This document shows positions 1-8,790 of a stretch of DNA of 64,000 bases, piece by piece. Location of the stretch: NCBI GenBank assembly GCA_027694045.1, contig JAQEWB010000001.1:682001-746000 (forward strand). Reading direction: 5' to 3'. The notes below the pieces were generated by a model. That model worked only from the letters and a program-made list of their open reading frames with translations, was not told where the DNA came from and did not search any database. Position numbers and translations under genes: made by a program. Source of the DNA: Bacillaceae bacterium OF18-1A (GTDB lineage Bacteria > Bacillota > Bacilli > Bacillales > Bacillaceae_G). Numbering within the stretch: the stretch's first letter is position 1; the number at the start of each line of letters is the position of its first letter.

Positions 1-678
1 TACCATACCACCTGCTACACCTTTAATATTTCCGATTGTTGATTTCGCTTGCAGAATATCAAGGTAAGCTGCATTTGACATATGAATTGCTAATGGGCGA
101 CGACCTGCGTTTGCTTTCTTGAACTTTTCAATCCAATCTACAAGATCTTTAATTGGATTAGATGTATCTACATTGTTCCACTTTGTCGTCGCAGCAAATG
201 ATTTCGGTACATCAAATGATAAATCTAATGAGAAGCCATCTAAATCATATTTGATTTTCCCTTTGTATAATACAGATGAACGTAAGTATTCTTCTGTCTC
301 GTCCACACCTAACTTTAAGTTATCGATATGATTAAATACACGATCAATAACTTGCTGACGCTCTTTATCAAATTTTGTATTCATAATTGTTAATTGGTCT
401 TTTTGATCAAAACGGTAACGGTGTGAAAGCTTCGCAACTTCACCAACAGCGCGCTCTAATCCTTGTTTGTCACGTAATGGTGCAGGTGCGCCAAACTCTA
501 ACAGGTTTGCTGCAACATTACTGTTCTTTTTGAAAATGTCGTATGCGAACGTAAGACCGTATACATCCTTATCACGAGGTAAGAATGGCAGTGTTTTGGA
601 TTCAAATGGTACTGTTAAATTTTCCACATAACCAATTAGGGTTTCGCGTTTAAATTCATCTAATTGTAAGATACTCAT
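1..678 (-). CDS. Phage major capsid protein (family E-like), 3' part missing
   Basis: The N-terminal 226 residues of a head protein; the gene runs off the left edge, so the C-terminus is not visible. It starts MSILQLDEFKRETL and contains segments such as FDKERQQVID and NAGRRPLAIHMSNAAYLD that recall the phage major capsid protein E family. Its position directly after a scaffold and a decoration-like gene, in the order portal, MuF, scaffold, decoration, capsid, supports the call. The ATG lies 15 bases after the stop of the preceding gene in the same operon. The product would form the icosahedral shell. Confidence 0.8.
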   Translation of the reverse strand, partial: MSILQLDEFKRETLIGYVENLTVPFESKTLPFLPRDKDVYGLTFAYDIFKKNSNVAANLLEFGAPAPLRDKQGLERAVGEVAKLSHRYRFDQKDQLTIMNTKFDKERQQVIDRVFNHIDNLKLGVDETEEYLRSSVLYKGKIKYDLDGFSLDLSFDVPKSFAATTKWNNVDTSNPIKDLVDWIEKFKKANAGRRPLAIHMSNAAYLDILQAKSTIGNIKGVAGGMV

Positions 679-693
679 TCAGCTTCACTCTCC

Positions 694-1044
694 TTATCGA
701 ATGTCTAACATTTTTGCTTTTGCTTTAAACTCTGGTAAAATCGCAGGGCATTTTGATTCTTTTACATAGCCACCAACAAGTCCTACTGCTTGCACATCAT
801 TTGTATCGATGCGAATATCACGGAACAGTAATGAAACTTGCTCTGTTGATGCAGCATCCTTTGTTTTATCGAACGGACGCGTTTTCTTTGTTGTTGCATC
901 AAAGATTAATGATGTACCGGCAGGAATAATACCTGCTGTAAATGTAGTGTAATCTAACGTTACTGTGACTGTTTTTAAACCAACCACATCACGCAGAATT
1001 TCTTTACCAGCAACGACTGTATCTTTACGTGTATATAGATTCAA
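694..1044 (-). CDS. Putative head decoration/stabilisation protein
   Basis: A 116-residue, beta-rich, soluble protein with no membrane segment or signal peptide. It sits between the scaffold gene and the major capsid gene, which is where head-decoration (gpD-like or Hoc/Soc-like) genes are usually found in siphovirus head clusters. I do not recognise a diagnostic motif, so the role is inferred from position and size only. It is co-directional and tightly packed with its neighbours, so it is very likely part of the late morphogenesis transcript. Confidence 0.6.
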   Translation of the reverse strand: MNLYTRKDTVVAGKEILRDVVGLKTVTVTLDYTTFTAGIIPAGTSLIFDATTKKTRPFDKTKDAASTEQVSLLFRDIRIDTNDVQAVGLVGGYVKESKCPAILPEFKAKAKMLDIR

Positions 1045-1057
1045 TTTACTTCACTCC

Positions 1058-1699
1058 TTAATTTTTTTGACTACGACGTTTCGCTAATTCTGCACCTAAA
1101 TCGTAGTCTGTTTTCGATGCAGGGGGATTTCCACCGCCTGGTGCAGTACTTCCTGGTTTTTGTTGACCACCACCTCCTTGACCGCCTGATGCTGCTTCCT
1201 CACTTTCAAATAGGAATGGCTTCTCTGCCTTTACCTGTTCAATTGCTTCTTTCATATTCGTAATTTCACCAGTATCAGGGTCAGTCGTTAGTAACGGTTG
1301 AACCGCAGTAAAAAGGAGATCTGCATCATGCGGTTTGTGCCCAATAGAAGCTTTAACAAACGCAAGTTCAGTCTCCAATGATTTATTTTTAGTTGTGAGT
1401 GTTTCGTTTGAAGCTTTTAATGTTGCATCGGCTTCTTCTTTACCATTTACAGCAGCTAATTTATCTTGCAAATCCTTTAATGATTCCACACCTAACTGCT
1501 TATACACATCTAATTTACCTTGTCGCTTTGCTTCTTTCGTTGCATCACCAAGTTGCGTATCCAGTTGCTCCTGCGTATAGGTCACAGGTGGGTCATTAGG
1601 TGGATCTGTTGGTGGTGGGTCTTGTGGTGGATCAGCTGGCGGATTTGGGTCCGAAAAGTATTGGAAGTTTCCTAAGCGTAATTTAAATGGTTGTTTCAT
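1058..1699 (-). CDS. Phage capsid scaffolding protein
   Basis: A 213-residue protein with three parts: a proline/aspartate-rich N-terminal run (about residues 17-40, repeated DPP units), a central helical, charged region (about 42-115) predicted to form a coiled coil, and a glycine-rich tail (about 170-195) ending in a basic segment RRSQKN. This is the usual build of gp20-like scaffolds: coiled-coil core plus basic C-terminal coat-binding tail. It lies immediately upstream of the decoration and capsid genes. It should direct prohead assembly and leave before or during packaging. The proline repeats are unusual but low-complexity linkers are common here. Confidence 0.75.
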   Translation of the reverse strand: MKQPFKLRLGNFQYFSDPNPPADPPQDPPPTDPPNDPPVTYTQEQLDTQLGDATKEAKRQGKLDVYKQLGVESLKDLQDKLAAVNGKEEADATLKASNETLTTKNKSLETELAFVKASIGHKPHDADLLFTAVQPLLTTDPDTGEITNMKEAIEQVKAEKPFLFESEEAASGGQGGGGQQKPGSTAPGGGNPPASKTDYDLGAELAKRRSQKN

Positions 1700-1701
1700 G
1701 A

Positions 1702-2073
1702 TTATTCCCCCTTATACTGGTTTGGATTTTCTATCTCATTCTTCACTTTCTTACTATCACTTACAAGGCTGGTTTTAATGTTTATAAGTTCGAGACTGTT
1801 CTCGACATTTATAAAATCAACAACCTCCCAATCTTCTGCTAATGCATCTGAAGTACTAGGTGACCATGTAGCAACATCGTTTTGTGCTGTTTTTAATGCA
1901 AGGTACGCACGGTATGGAACATCCTCTCCACCAAATGCTTCCTTCATAATATCTGTAGCTGGTGGATATGATGCTGCAGGTACATAATAAACAAACATAC
2001 CCTTACCATTCCAACCTTTACGCGCAATTTTATTACCGTTTTTAACTGCTTCAATCGCTTGACCAAAATTCAT
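1702..2073 (-). CDS. tad2: DUF2829 protein, Tad2-type anti-Thoeris homologue
   Basis: A 123-residue protein. Its N-terminus reads MNFGQAIEAVKNGNKIARK followed by GWNGKGMFVYYVP, and the middle has the conserved block LAEDWEVV at about residues 78-85. These are the signature elements of DUF2829, the family of Tad2, a phage protein that sequesters the cyclic ADP-ribose signal of Thoeris defence. Relative to a minimal DUF2829 domain it has an insert after YYVP (about residues 33-51) and a 40-residue C-terminal tail. Its ATG overlaps the MuF stop codon by one base, and the scaffold gene starts 3 bases after its stop, so it is embedded in the head operon. Family assignment is strong; anti-defence activity here is inferred. 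Confidence 0.8.
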   Translation of the reverse strand: MNFGQAIEAVKNGNKIARKGWNGKGMFVYYVPAASYPPATDIMKEAFGGEDVPYRAYLALKTAQNDVATWSPSTSDALAEDWEVVDFINVENSLELINIKTSLVSDSKKVKNEIENPNQYKGE

Positions 2074-3068
2074 TACCCTTCACTCTCCTGTTTCTTGTAC
2101 TGCTTACTATAACTAGAAGCAGAATCAAGTCCTTGTTCTTTTGCATACTCTTCAAAGTTCTTCGCATCCGTACGATACGTTTTACCAGTACTCATACTTC
2201 TTGCAGCACGTTGACGGTTTGCATTATTAAATCCTCTTATTACTGCAACAAACGTTCTCCTGCAATTTGGATGCTCTGTAGCTGGTATACTCTTCGCTTC
2301 TTCTACAGAAAATTCTTTCCCATCCATCGCTCGGCATTTTGGACACGTTCTGTTATCCAACGTTTCAAGGACCTTCATTGCTTTGAGTAAATCCATGCCC
2401 ATCTCATTACTACGCTTATCAAAGTCGGTCATGTATTCTTTCTTCGCTTCATTACTAGCCGTAATGATTTCAGAACGTACAAGACGTTCACTCTTATACG
2501 CTTCCTGACCGATTCGTTTTTGTAATTTAGTAGCAGTCTTACGGAAACTTTCGCCACGTTGCATAGAATTAACTAATGTTGTACGCAAATGCTCTTTAAA
2601 GTTCTCTGTTCGCCCCCACAAGTTTTCCGAGAAATGACCGTGCCCCCAATCCTTTTCTAACAGGACTTTGATGGCACGTTCCGGTATGACTGGTGGAACA
2701 ACAATATATCCTTGTATATGAGCGGCGGTGATATAAGAAGCAAAGGCATAATCAACAACGCCTACTGTCTTTATCGAGTTCGTAACGATGCCAGTTGCAG
2801 TTTCGTTTATACGATCCATACTCATTTCCATTTGCTTTAGGATTGCTTCTAAATCTTTTCCTCTTCTGATCTCATCCCAATCCCATTTATCTTCTGGTGA
2901 GCCTAAGCTTGTTCTTGTGTAGAGGTAGGAAAGCTCCTTACTTATGTCTTGCAAGAACTCTGCATACACTTCAAGTAACACACGAATACGCTCATCCTTA
3001 AATCGAATGAGCTTCCTCTGTTGTTCTATTGCCATTTCCTGAAGCTTTTTTAGTTCTTCATGATTCAT
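2073..3068 (-). CDS. Phage minor head protein, MuF / SPP1 gp7 family
   Basis: A 331-residue head morphogenesis protein. The N-terminal half is helical. The C-terminal half carries the MuF/gp7 signature: RSEIITASNEAKK, then DNRTCPKCRAMDGKEF with a CxxC pair, then ATEHPNCRRTFVAV (about residues 180-280). It is encoded directly after the portal gene with a 4-base overlap, as in SPP1-type phages where gp7 binds the portal and is packaged in small copy number. No C-terminal toxin domain follows the MuF region, so this is a plain structural MuF and not a polymorphic-toxin fusion. Confidence 0.88.
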   Translation of the reverse strand: MNHEELKKLQEMAIEQQRKLIRFKDERIRVLLEVYAEFLQDISKELSYLYTRTSLGSPEDKWDWDEIRRGKDLEAILKQMEMSMDRINETATGIVTNSIKTVGVVDYAFASYITAAHIQGYIVVPPVIPERAIKVLLEKDWGHGHFSENLWGRTENFKEHLRTTLVNSMQRGESFRKTATKLQKRIGQEAYKSERLVRSEIITASNEAKKEYMTDFDKRSNEMGMDLLKAMKVLETLDNRTCPKCRAMDGKEFSVEEAKSIPATEHPNCRRTFVAVIRGFNNANRQRAARSMSTGKTYRTDAKNFEEYAKEQGLDSASSYSKQYKKQESEG

Positions 3069-4642
3069 AACTCATCATCCGTTTTATCGCTATTCTGCAT
3101 GCGTTTATCACGGTTTGTGATGTGGTTATCGATATTCTTTAAATCCACTTCTTTCTTTTCTGCTGCTTCTTGTTCTAAACGTTCCATCTCTTCTTGAACG
3201 TCCTCTACAAGCGGATTCAATTGAAGTAATGTGAATTCTGACAATCGACCTTCCAACTTGTTGAGCATATCAATTAGTTCTTTTAAGTTTTGTGGCTTAT
3301 TACGATGGATTTCCCACCAGATCCACTTATGATTGTATAAATCGTTGTGCTCATTTCGTGGATTCAATGTTTCTTTTAACGCTTCTGCTGGATTCTCATG
3401 GCCACTCTCAATCAATTTCTGTGCATTGAGCATCAATGTAATAATCATGAACTTACGTCTGAGGTATCGCAGCAGGTATATCTCTTTTTCATTCACTTGT
3501 AAATCAAGCGGTGCGTATAACTGCTCGATTGCTACACCTGACAAATCACCGAGTGCTTCTTGTTTATAGATTTTGGGTAATTGTGATGTCTCAAAGATGG
3601 AATCGATAATGGTCTTTGCTTGCCATTCAATCGGTTCGTTTTTCATATCTGCAATTAGGTACTTAACATCTACATTCACTCCTGGTTTCCCTTTAATACC
3701 GATACCTCTACTTTTTCTCATTTCTAGCATTTTATCTTTGTCAGGATACTCCCCTACAAATGCAAGATAAGGATCACAGAATACATCTAATCGGTTCGAA
3801 TTATCTGATACTAAACGTGCCAGTTCTTCAAGTTGCGAAATGACATCATCAGATAAATTACTTGGACCATACTGAATCTTTCCTCCTCGTGGTTTAGCGA
3901 ATTCACCATTTTGAAAGTAGGCAGCTGGTACAACAGGAATGGAATGATTTATTGGATTTTTTGCGTAACGTTTATCCATGACAAATGACCCATTCTCATA
4001 CACTAAATAGGTAACTGTTGCTGCATCGTATACTTCCACATACTCAATTTCCTCATCACCGACTTTATCCTTATAACGATGAATAGCAGCAAGCATGTCT
4101 CCTTTATAATCGAATACAGGGAAACATTCATTGATTGGATATGATTTGTATTTAATCTCGCCAAGTTCATCAAAATAAAAAAGGACTGTCGCAGCACCTG
4201 CAATCAATCCGCGTTTCGTATTCAAATAATCAACTGCATGATCCTCATTCTCTTCTAACACATGCTTTAATCGTTCCCTAAACTCTTCAACTACTTCTTT
4301 ACTTACTCCCTTATCGATTACCGTATCAGGTACATCATAACTCACTGGCTTCCCTAGCATATAAGAAGCTGGCATACCACAAATAAGCTTTGAGTAATTG
4401 ACTACAATTCGATGATTCGGATCATCATCACGCTTCTTTTCACGCTTCAAAATGTCAAAATCGCCATCAAACGTTTTTTGTCTTTTCTCAACGTCTTTTA
4501 AAATCATATCGTGTTCTTTTAAGATATCATTTAAAGGATTCCACTTATCTTTCTGCAATAATTCTGTGTAATTCTCTTTCACATTCACACCTCCTTTTTG
4601 TTTAAAAAGGGTGCGGAACCACTCTTTTAAGCGTTCAAACAT
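3065..4642 (-). CDS. Phage portal protein, SPP1 gp6 family
   Basis: A 525-residue portal protein, the dodecameric channel at the unique capsid vertex through which the terminase pumps DNA. Recognisable family features include NHRIVVNYSKLICGMPASY near residue 80, the VPVVPAAYFQNGE stretch, and the long helical stem with SDNSNRLDVFCDPYLAF. The start at 4642 is chosen because a strong AGGAGGTG ribosome site lies just upstream. An in-frame start further upstream would overlap the terminase gene and lacks such a site. It lies directly downstream of the large terminase gene, the usual order. Confidence 0.92.
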   Translation of the reverse strand: MFERLKEWFRTLFKQKGGVNVKENYTELLQKDKWNPLNDILKEHDMILKDVEKRQKTFDGDFDILKREKKRDDDPNHRIVVNYSKLICGMPASYMLGKPVSYDVPDTVIDKGVSKEVVEEFRERLKHVLEENEDHAVDYLNTKRGLIAGAATVLFYFDELGEIKYKSYPINECFPVFDYKGDMLAAIHRYKDKVGDEEIEYVEVYDAATVTYLVYENGSFVMDKRYAKNPINHSIPVVPAAYFQNGEFAKPRGGKIQYGPSNLSDDVISQLEELARLVSDNSNRLDVFCDPYLAFVGEYPDKDKMLEMRKSRGIGIKGKPGVNVDVKYLIADMKNEPIEWQAKTIIDSIFETSQLPKIYKQEALGDLSGVAIEQLYAPLDLQVNEKEIYLLRYLRRKFMIITLMLNAQKLIESGHENPAEALKETLNPRNEHNDLYNHKWIWWEIHRNKPQNLKELIDMLNKLEGRLSEFTLLQLNPLVEDVQEEMERLEQEAAEKKEVDLKNIDNHITNRDKRMQNSDKTDDEL

Positions 4643-4652
4643 AGCGCACCTC

Positions 4653-6065
4653 CTAGAATACACGTTCAAATGAATCAAATGCAGGTTGTACATTTGCAAA
4701 TGCCAGTATAACTGCATCTGCGCGGTCAGGAGATTCTAATCCACGTTTCTTCATATCTTCCTTTTTCTCAAGAGCAATCTTACCTCTTGATGAAATACGA
4801 TACTTACGAGTTGTTAATTGTGAAATAAGTTTTTCATCATCAGGAATGCTAAGTTTAGGTGATTCATTTCTCATGTAACCCGAGAAATTCTCCTCTAACA
4901 GTTCTCGCATATTCGCCCATAATTCAGCACTCAAGTTTTCATAACTTATATCACCTGCAGAAGAACCGTTGTGAATCGGTATGACCTTGATGTGACTTAA
5001 TCCCTCGTCATAAACAACCTCATCTAAACGATCTACTACACCACCGCCAACGCCATCAGCATCGACTTTAATGTGTATTTCCCTTATAAACGGATACTGC
5101 TTCATGTATTCTCTTGCTGCTTTTAATACCTCACCAGCAGTTTGTGTTGTACCTTGCTTACTGAACCTTTTTAACTCTGTTGCTGCCATACCAATACGCG
5201 GTACAATTACTGACTCATCATCACCAAAACGAGCAACGTCCACCCCTAAATGAAGTACGCGTTCTCTCTTATCGATTTGCATTGGTGTAGCAGCTGCTTG
5301 CTCTGCGTATTCAAGTGGAATAAATGCATCGGCTTCTGCTTTAGGAAATTCTCCTAATACACGAACACGGTATACATCGCTATCCTCATTGTACTTACGT
5401 TTCAACATTTCAATGTTGTCTTTACTTGTACGAGGCGAGTCCATACTTGATACTTTATGCGCTTTGTACATATCGCGGTCTTTATTATGAGAATCATAAA
5501 AAACCCCACTTGTACGTGTCGGGTTTCCGCATAAAAGTAATTTATTTTCTGCACCTGATAATGTACCGAGTATTGCTTCCATGATTGGATCAGCAATACC
5601 AGAAGCTTCATCACACACGAATAACATGTAATCTTCATGAAAGCCTTGCATGTTTTCAGGCTTTGTTGCTGTTCTTGCAGTAGCAAACCACCGTTCTTCA
5701 CTACCAATCATGTAGACCTTTGTTTTTGTCCATTTAAGCAAATTCTTTACTTTACTGCGTTCTAGCCATTTTGCAATTTCAGCCCATAACACAGTAAATA
5801 ATTGCTCTTTCGTTGGAGCAGTGCAGATTACTTTTGGATTTGGTCTACAACAAAGAAACCAAATAACAGCGATTGCTTCTACACCTGTTTTCCCAACGCC
5901 TTGTCCAGAACGAACGGACACTTTCGGATGATTTGCTAAATCTGTAAGTACTTTTCGTTGCCATTCATCCGGATAAAAATCAAGCATGTCTTCAGCAAAA
6001 GCAACTGGGTCATCCCAATACACATCAACGACATCTACAAGAACGTTATACGGCTGATTACTCAT
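4653..6065 (-). CDS. Terminase large subunit (packaging ATPase/nuclease)
   Basis: A 470-residue packaging motor subunit. The N-terminal ATPase has an adenine-binding [11 protein letters not shown] region, a Walker A of the form SGQGVGKT (about residues 55-62) and a Walker B/catalytic acid LFVCDEASG. The C-terminal RNase H-like nuclease shows [26 protein letters not shown] and the late acidic motif [14 protein letters not shown] 6065 gives 470 residues and overlaps the small-subunit stop by 8 bases; an in-frame GTG three codons upstream is a less likely start. It acts with the small subunit and portal in DNA packaging. Confidence 0.93.
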   Translation of the reverse strand: MSNQPYNVLVDVVDVYWDDPVAFAEDMLDFYPDEWQRKVLTDLANHPKVSVRSGQGVGKTGVEAIAVIWFLCCRPNPKVICTAPTKEQLFTVLWAEIAKWLERSKVKNLLKWTKTKVYMIGSEERWFATARTATKPENMQGFHEDYMLFVCDEASGIADPIMEAILGTLSGAENKLLLCGNPTRTSGVFYDSHNKDRDMYKAHKVSSMDSPRTSKDNIEMLKRKYNEDSDVYRVRVLGEFPKAEADAFIPLEYAEQAAATPMQIDKRERVLHLGVDVARFGDDESVIVPRIGMAATELKRFSKQGTTQTAGEVLKAAREYMKQYPFIREIHIKVDADGVGGGVVDRLDEVVYDEGLSHIKVIPIHNGSSAGDISYENLSAELWANMRELLEENFSGYMRNESPKLSIPDDEKLISQLTTRKYRISSRGKIALEKKEDMKKRGLESPDRADAVILAFANVQPAFDSFERVF

Positions 6066-6792
6066 GCCCTTCACTCTCTTTTAACTTGCGACGTTGTTCC
6101 ACTTTCGCTTGTAATGCTGCTTTCCAATCGTCTACACTTTGCGTGCTTTCAGTTGGAGATCTCATCATGCTGATTTCTTTCTTCAGTTTTTCAATACGTA
6201 ATTTCTGTTCTTCTGTATTGGCTAACTTATCATATTTTTCAACAAGCCCCATAAATGTTGTCATAGCTCTCGACTGAGCATTCATAAAATTTGCTTGCTT
6301 ATCCCACGCAAACTGAATTTCATATTCTTTTTCTGATGAGCCCCCACTCGTTTTGGAACGCTTCAGCATCTTTGTGTGGTCTGCATTATTCTCTACATGC
6401 ATAATGCTTTGCGCTCTTGCGATAGCCGTGTATTGAATAATAATATTTTCCCACAGCATATCAATTGGTGACTTCTCCATAATTTCACCAGCTAGTTCGG
6501 CAACTTCTTCCGTTGGAAATATCTTTCGAAAAAAGCCGTGCTTCATAGCGTTGGTATTTGCTTTTGGAGCAGAACCACCACTATTGCCTTTTGCATTGAT
6601 ATTTCTCGGTTGCCCACCTTGTTTTTTAGGGTGCACACTTTTTTCAGAGGGTGCACCCCTGTCACGATTCCAGCCATATCTCTTTTTCCATGACTTCACC
6701 GTGTTGAGTGACACTTCATATTTTTCAGCGATGTCCTTGTATTTCATCCCTTTGACATAATCTTTTTCAGCTTTAATATGTTTCTCTGCCAT
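6058..6792 (-). CDS. Terminase small subunit
   Basis: A 244-residue DNA-recognition subunit. Residues about 10-45 form a helix-turn-helix ([24 protein letters not shown]) typical of PBSX/SPP1-type small terminases. Then comes a glycine/asparagine linker ([19 protein letters not shown]), the block [13 protein letters not shown], and a helical oligomerisation region. It is encoded directly before the large subunit and overlaps it. It would bind the packaging start site (cos or pac), which is often in or near this gene or in the gap upstream at 7,272-7,680. Confidence 0.9.
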   Translation of the reverse strand: MAEKHIKAEKDYVKGMKYKDIAEKYEVSLNTVKSWKKRYGWNRDRGAPSEKSVHPKKQGGQPRNINAKGNSGGSAPKANTNAMKHGFFRKIFPTEEVAELAGEIMEKSPIDMLWENIIIQYTAIARAQSIMHVENNADHTKMLKRSKTSGGSSEKEYEIQFAWDKQANFMNAQSRAMTTFMGLVEKYDKLANTEEQKLRIEKLKKEISMMRSPTESTQSVDDWKAALQAKVEQRRKLKESEGHE

Positions 6793-6837
6793 CTACATCA
6801 CCTGCCACCTCACGTTCGAGTTTGTTTTGCGCAAAAG

Positions 6838-6863
6838 AAAAAGCACCTAACTAGGCGCTTTTA
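6838..6863 (-). terminator. Intrinsic terminator after the 6873-7271 gene
   Basis: Read on the minus strand, AAAGCGCC and GGTGCTTT form an 8-bp stem (one G-T pair) with a 6-base loop, followed by a T-rich run. It separates the small gene upstream from the terminase genes and may attenuate read-through. Confidence 0.65.
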
Positions 6864-6872
6864 TTTCAATTA

Positions 6873-7271
6873 TTAATTTGATCCTAACTTTTCTCCGAAT
6901 ACCTCGTTTAGATATTCTACTAGTATATCTTCATGGAATTCTTGTTGCTTATTAACGAAAAACAAATTATTATTTTTTAAGACAATTTGCTCTAGCACGT
7001 ATTCTTCTCCGCGTAAAATCTTTTTGATATCAATCTGGTTTTCTATGTTGTTGATGCTCATTTCGAATTTGATATCATCAATTTTCAATTCCGTCATATG
7101 AAACGGGGCAAACATCTGATATTTCGCTGGATTTAACCCTCGTAATCCATCCGAAATCTTTAACATTATTGGTCTAATTTCATTGTTATATTTTTCTTGT
7201 AGAAGTTTTTCTTCGTTATCTTTCCCGATAAACTTTTGAGCATTGCTAATAAATTTGTCTAATTTCGTCAT
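6873..7271 (-). CDS. Hypothetical phage protein (132 aa)
   Basis: A soluble, helical, charged protein without a recognisable domain, signal peptide or membrane segment. It begins MTKLDKFISNAQKFIG. It is the first gene after the late control gap and is separated from the terminase genes by a terminator hairpin, so it may be transcribed partly on its own. An extended -10 promoter (TG-A-TAAAAT, forward positions 7322-7330) lies about 55 bases upstream of its ATG. I cannot assign a function; it could be an accessory cargo gene. Confidence 0.6.
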   Translation of the reverse strand: MTKLDKFISNAQKFIGKDNEEKLLQEKYNNEIRPIMLKISDGLRGLNPAKYQMFAPFHMTELKIDDIKFEMSINNIENQIDIKKILRGEEYVLEQIVLKNNNLFFVNKQQEFHEDILVEYLNEVFGEKLGSN

Positions 7272-7321
7272 ATAAACGACATCCCTTTCTGCAAATAATA
7301 TTTGAATAATGAATCAATATT

Positions 7322-7330
7322 ATTTTATCA
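7322..7330 (-). promoter_or_regulatory. Candidate extended -10 promoter for the late operon
   Basis: On the minus strand the sequence reads TGATAAAAT, an extended -10 box (TGn plus TAAAAT) with no good -35, about 55 bases before the ATG at 7271. A weak -35 fits a promoter that needs an activator. The ArpU-type regulator encoded just upstream is the obvious candidate. Not experimentally supported. Confidence 0.4.
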
Positions 7331-7400
7331 CAGAAAAAAATAGTCGCCATTAATTTATTCATGTCACCAATCAACCCAGCACCATTACCAGGCTCAATAA

Positions 7401-7436
7401 GAAACACAAAAGCCACGACACTCACGCATCGCGGCT
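7401..7436 (-). terminator. Intrinsic terminator downstream of the ArpU-type regulator
   Basis: On the minus strand AGCCGCG pairs with CGTGGCT (7 bp, one G-T) and is followed by TTTTGTGTTT. It would end the early/middle transcript that carries the ArpU-type gene, separating it from the late promoter that follows. Confidence 0.6.
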
Positions 7437-7532
7437 GAATATATAATGTAATTGGTCTTTTCGTCCTATTTGCGGATTCTTACCGCCCTTGCCCGTTCTC
7501 CGGTAACGTTTTGATAAAGGGGCTATGATCAT
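7422..7532 (-). CDS. Possible 36-aa basic peptide
   Basis: A short frame from ATG 7532 encodes a 36-residue peptide beginning MIIAPLSKRYRRTGKGGKN and ending FSRDA. An in-frame ATG at 7547 would add five residues. It is strongly basic (KRYRRTGKGGK). No good ribosome site precedes either start, and its stop falls inside the terminator hairpin. It could be a real small gene, a decayed end of a larger one, or chance. It lies in the 414-base gap between the ArpU-type gene and the late operon. Confidence 0.25.
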   Translation of the reverse strand: MIIAPLSKRYRRTGKGGKNPQIGRKDQLHYIFSRDA

Positions 7533-7629
7533 CAATGATGAGCGCATAGATACGTTATCCCCACGTTATGCTCTTTTCAAAGAACAAATAACTGTAGGAA
7601 TATCGTATCGCCGATTCCAATGTAAAAAG

Positions 7630-7672
7630 GTACCTGATTTAGTGCCCAAAATAGTGCCCTAAACGGTACCCG
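7630..7672. repeat. Imperfect stem-loop with paired GGTACC and AGTGCCC repeats
   Basis: GGTACC occurs at both ends of this stretch, with TTTAG/CTAAA pairing inside. The heptamer AGTGCCC occurs twice 12 bases apart. It follows the stop of the ArpU-type gene at once and lies in the gap before the late operon. It could be an RNA structure, a protein-binding site, or part of the packaging signal; the sequence alone cannot decide. Confidence 0.4.
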
Positions 7673-7685
7673 AAAAGTTCCATTT

Positions 7686-8054
7686 TTATGTCATACTAAG
7701 CGCTTTTGCAAACCGTAAAACACCGGATTTCCTCTTTCTATAATACTTTCCTCTCTTCATCCCAAGCACCGTATAAATGTATTCATCATTTAACTCTTTA
7801 CGACTCATATATTTCATTTTGAGTATTTCTTGCTCGTCCTCATCGAGTGCTTCTTCAAATGCTCGCTTTAATTGTCTGTATCTGATTTCATCTTCCGTAC
7901 ACTTCCTGAGTTCTGGAAATAATAATTCAACTCCGAATGCTGCTTGTTCTTCTATATTTTTAAACTTCACTTTCAACACGCGGTATTCTTGTAATTCTTC
8001 TATCACGAAAGGCCGTATTTCCTTTTCATTTACATGCCTAGAAGGTTGATTCAT
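7686..8054 (-). CDS. ArpU-family late-gene transcriptional regulator
   Basis: A 122-residue regulator of the ArpU/RinA type, which in Gram-positive phages switches on packaging, head and lysis genes. The C-terminal half contains LDEDEQEILKMKYMSRKELNDEY followed by VLGMKRGKYYRKRKSG, a sigma-region-4-like helix-turn-helix with a basic recognition helix. Its place as the last gene before the terminases, preceding a gap with an extended -10 promoter, is the classical position. It is probably the end of the middle transcript (a terminator follows at 7401-7436). Confidence 0.82.
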   Translation of the reverse strand: MNQPSRHVNEKEIRPFVIEELQEYRVLKVKFKNIEEQAAFGVELLFPELRKCTEDEIRYRQLKRAFEEALDEDEQEILKMKYMSRKELNDEYIYTVLGMKRGKYYRKRKSGVLRFAKALSMT

Positions 8055-8098
8055 ACGATACGGTTCCCCTCCGTTCGTTCTGGTTACTTTTGGATGGA

Positions 8099-8461
8099 TT
8101 ATTTTGTTACAAAGAGTACTTCTTTTAATTTACGTAGTTCTATCAGTGACATCTTATTGACCGTGTCTTTTAATTCTTTTCTTAATTGAACTCTTTCTTT
8201 ACCACGTTCAATCATTTCCCAATATTCGTTTTCTGTAAGATACGCTTTATAATCATCAGCAAAACCGCTTCTATGAAGAAAATCTTTTTGACTGAATTTA
8301 TATGGTGTTCTGTCTTCTACACCTTCTGGATTAGCATAAAAGCTTGTACCATTTGCTTTAACAACAATCCATTTTTCTAAATTAGCTTTAGGTTTTGAGT
8401 ACCATCCACCTAAATTTGTAACGAATATTTCCTGTCCTTCTACTATTTTGATTTTAGCCAT
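8099..8461 (-). CDS. Hypothetical phage protein (120 aa)
   Basis: A soluble protein starting MAKIKIVEGQEIFVTNLGG, with a beta-rich N-terminal half and a helical, charged C-terminal half (KERVQLRKELKDTVNKMSL). The start at 8461 is chosen for the GGGGAGGAAGAGG purine-rich ribosome site right upstream. No function can be assigned. It is the first of several small accessory genes between the late regulator and the phage sigma factor. Confidence 0.6.
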   Translation of the reverse strand: MAKIKIVEGQEIFVTNLGGWYSKPKANLEKWIVVKANGTSFYANPEGVEDRTPYKFSQKDFLHRSGFADDYKAYLTENEYWEMIERGKERVQLRKELKDTVNKMSLIELRKLKEVLFVTK

Positions 8462-8560
8462 TTTCCTCTTCCTCCCCTGAATAAAACTCAATATTCCGTC
8501 AATACTGTAGACAACCCATTAAGTTACTTTCTCCTTGTTCCCCCTTGGAGAACCGAGCAG

Positions 8561-8752
8561 TTAGCTTTTGCTAGCTGCTCTTTTATATTCCTTGTGTATA
8601 TCGGCTAACGCATGAAATGTATTATTTTGAATGAGCCTTAATACATCAAACGCTTCATGCGGTGTTAAACCTTCCTCCTCAACTAATCTTGCTAAACCAG
8701 TGATAATTAACTGTTGTCCAAAACTATTTTGATTGAATTCAACCTTTCCCAT
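8561..8752 (-). CDS. Small hypothetical phage protein (63 aa)
   Basis: A helical 63-residue protein: MGKVEFNQNSFGQQLII, then EEEGLTPHEAFDVLRLIQNN. The start at 8752 is preferred over an ATG four codons upstream because an AGGGG ribosome site falls between the two. There is no known domain. The motif of LTPHEAFDVL followed by a helix is reminiscent of small phage regulators but this is not diagnostic. Confidence 0.55.
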   Translation of the reverse strand: MGKVEFNQNSFGQQLIITGLARLVEEEGLTPHEAFDVLRLIQNNTFHALADIHKEYKRAASKS

Positions 8753-8790
8753 GTTTCCCCTCATTTCTATACAAAATGAAATTTTTATAA

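Noticed and set aside
1335..1599. Long open frames opposite the scaffold gene.
   Set aside because: Two overlapping antisense frames without ribosome sites over a compositionally biased gene. Shadow frames of the real coding strand.
2073..3068. MuF protein as a polymorphic toxin carrier.
   Set aside because: Some MuF proteins carry C-terminal toxin domains; this one ends about 50 residues after the MuF block with a short charged tail, so there is no room for one.
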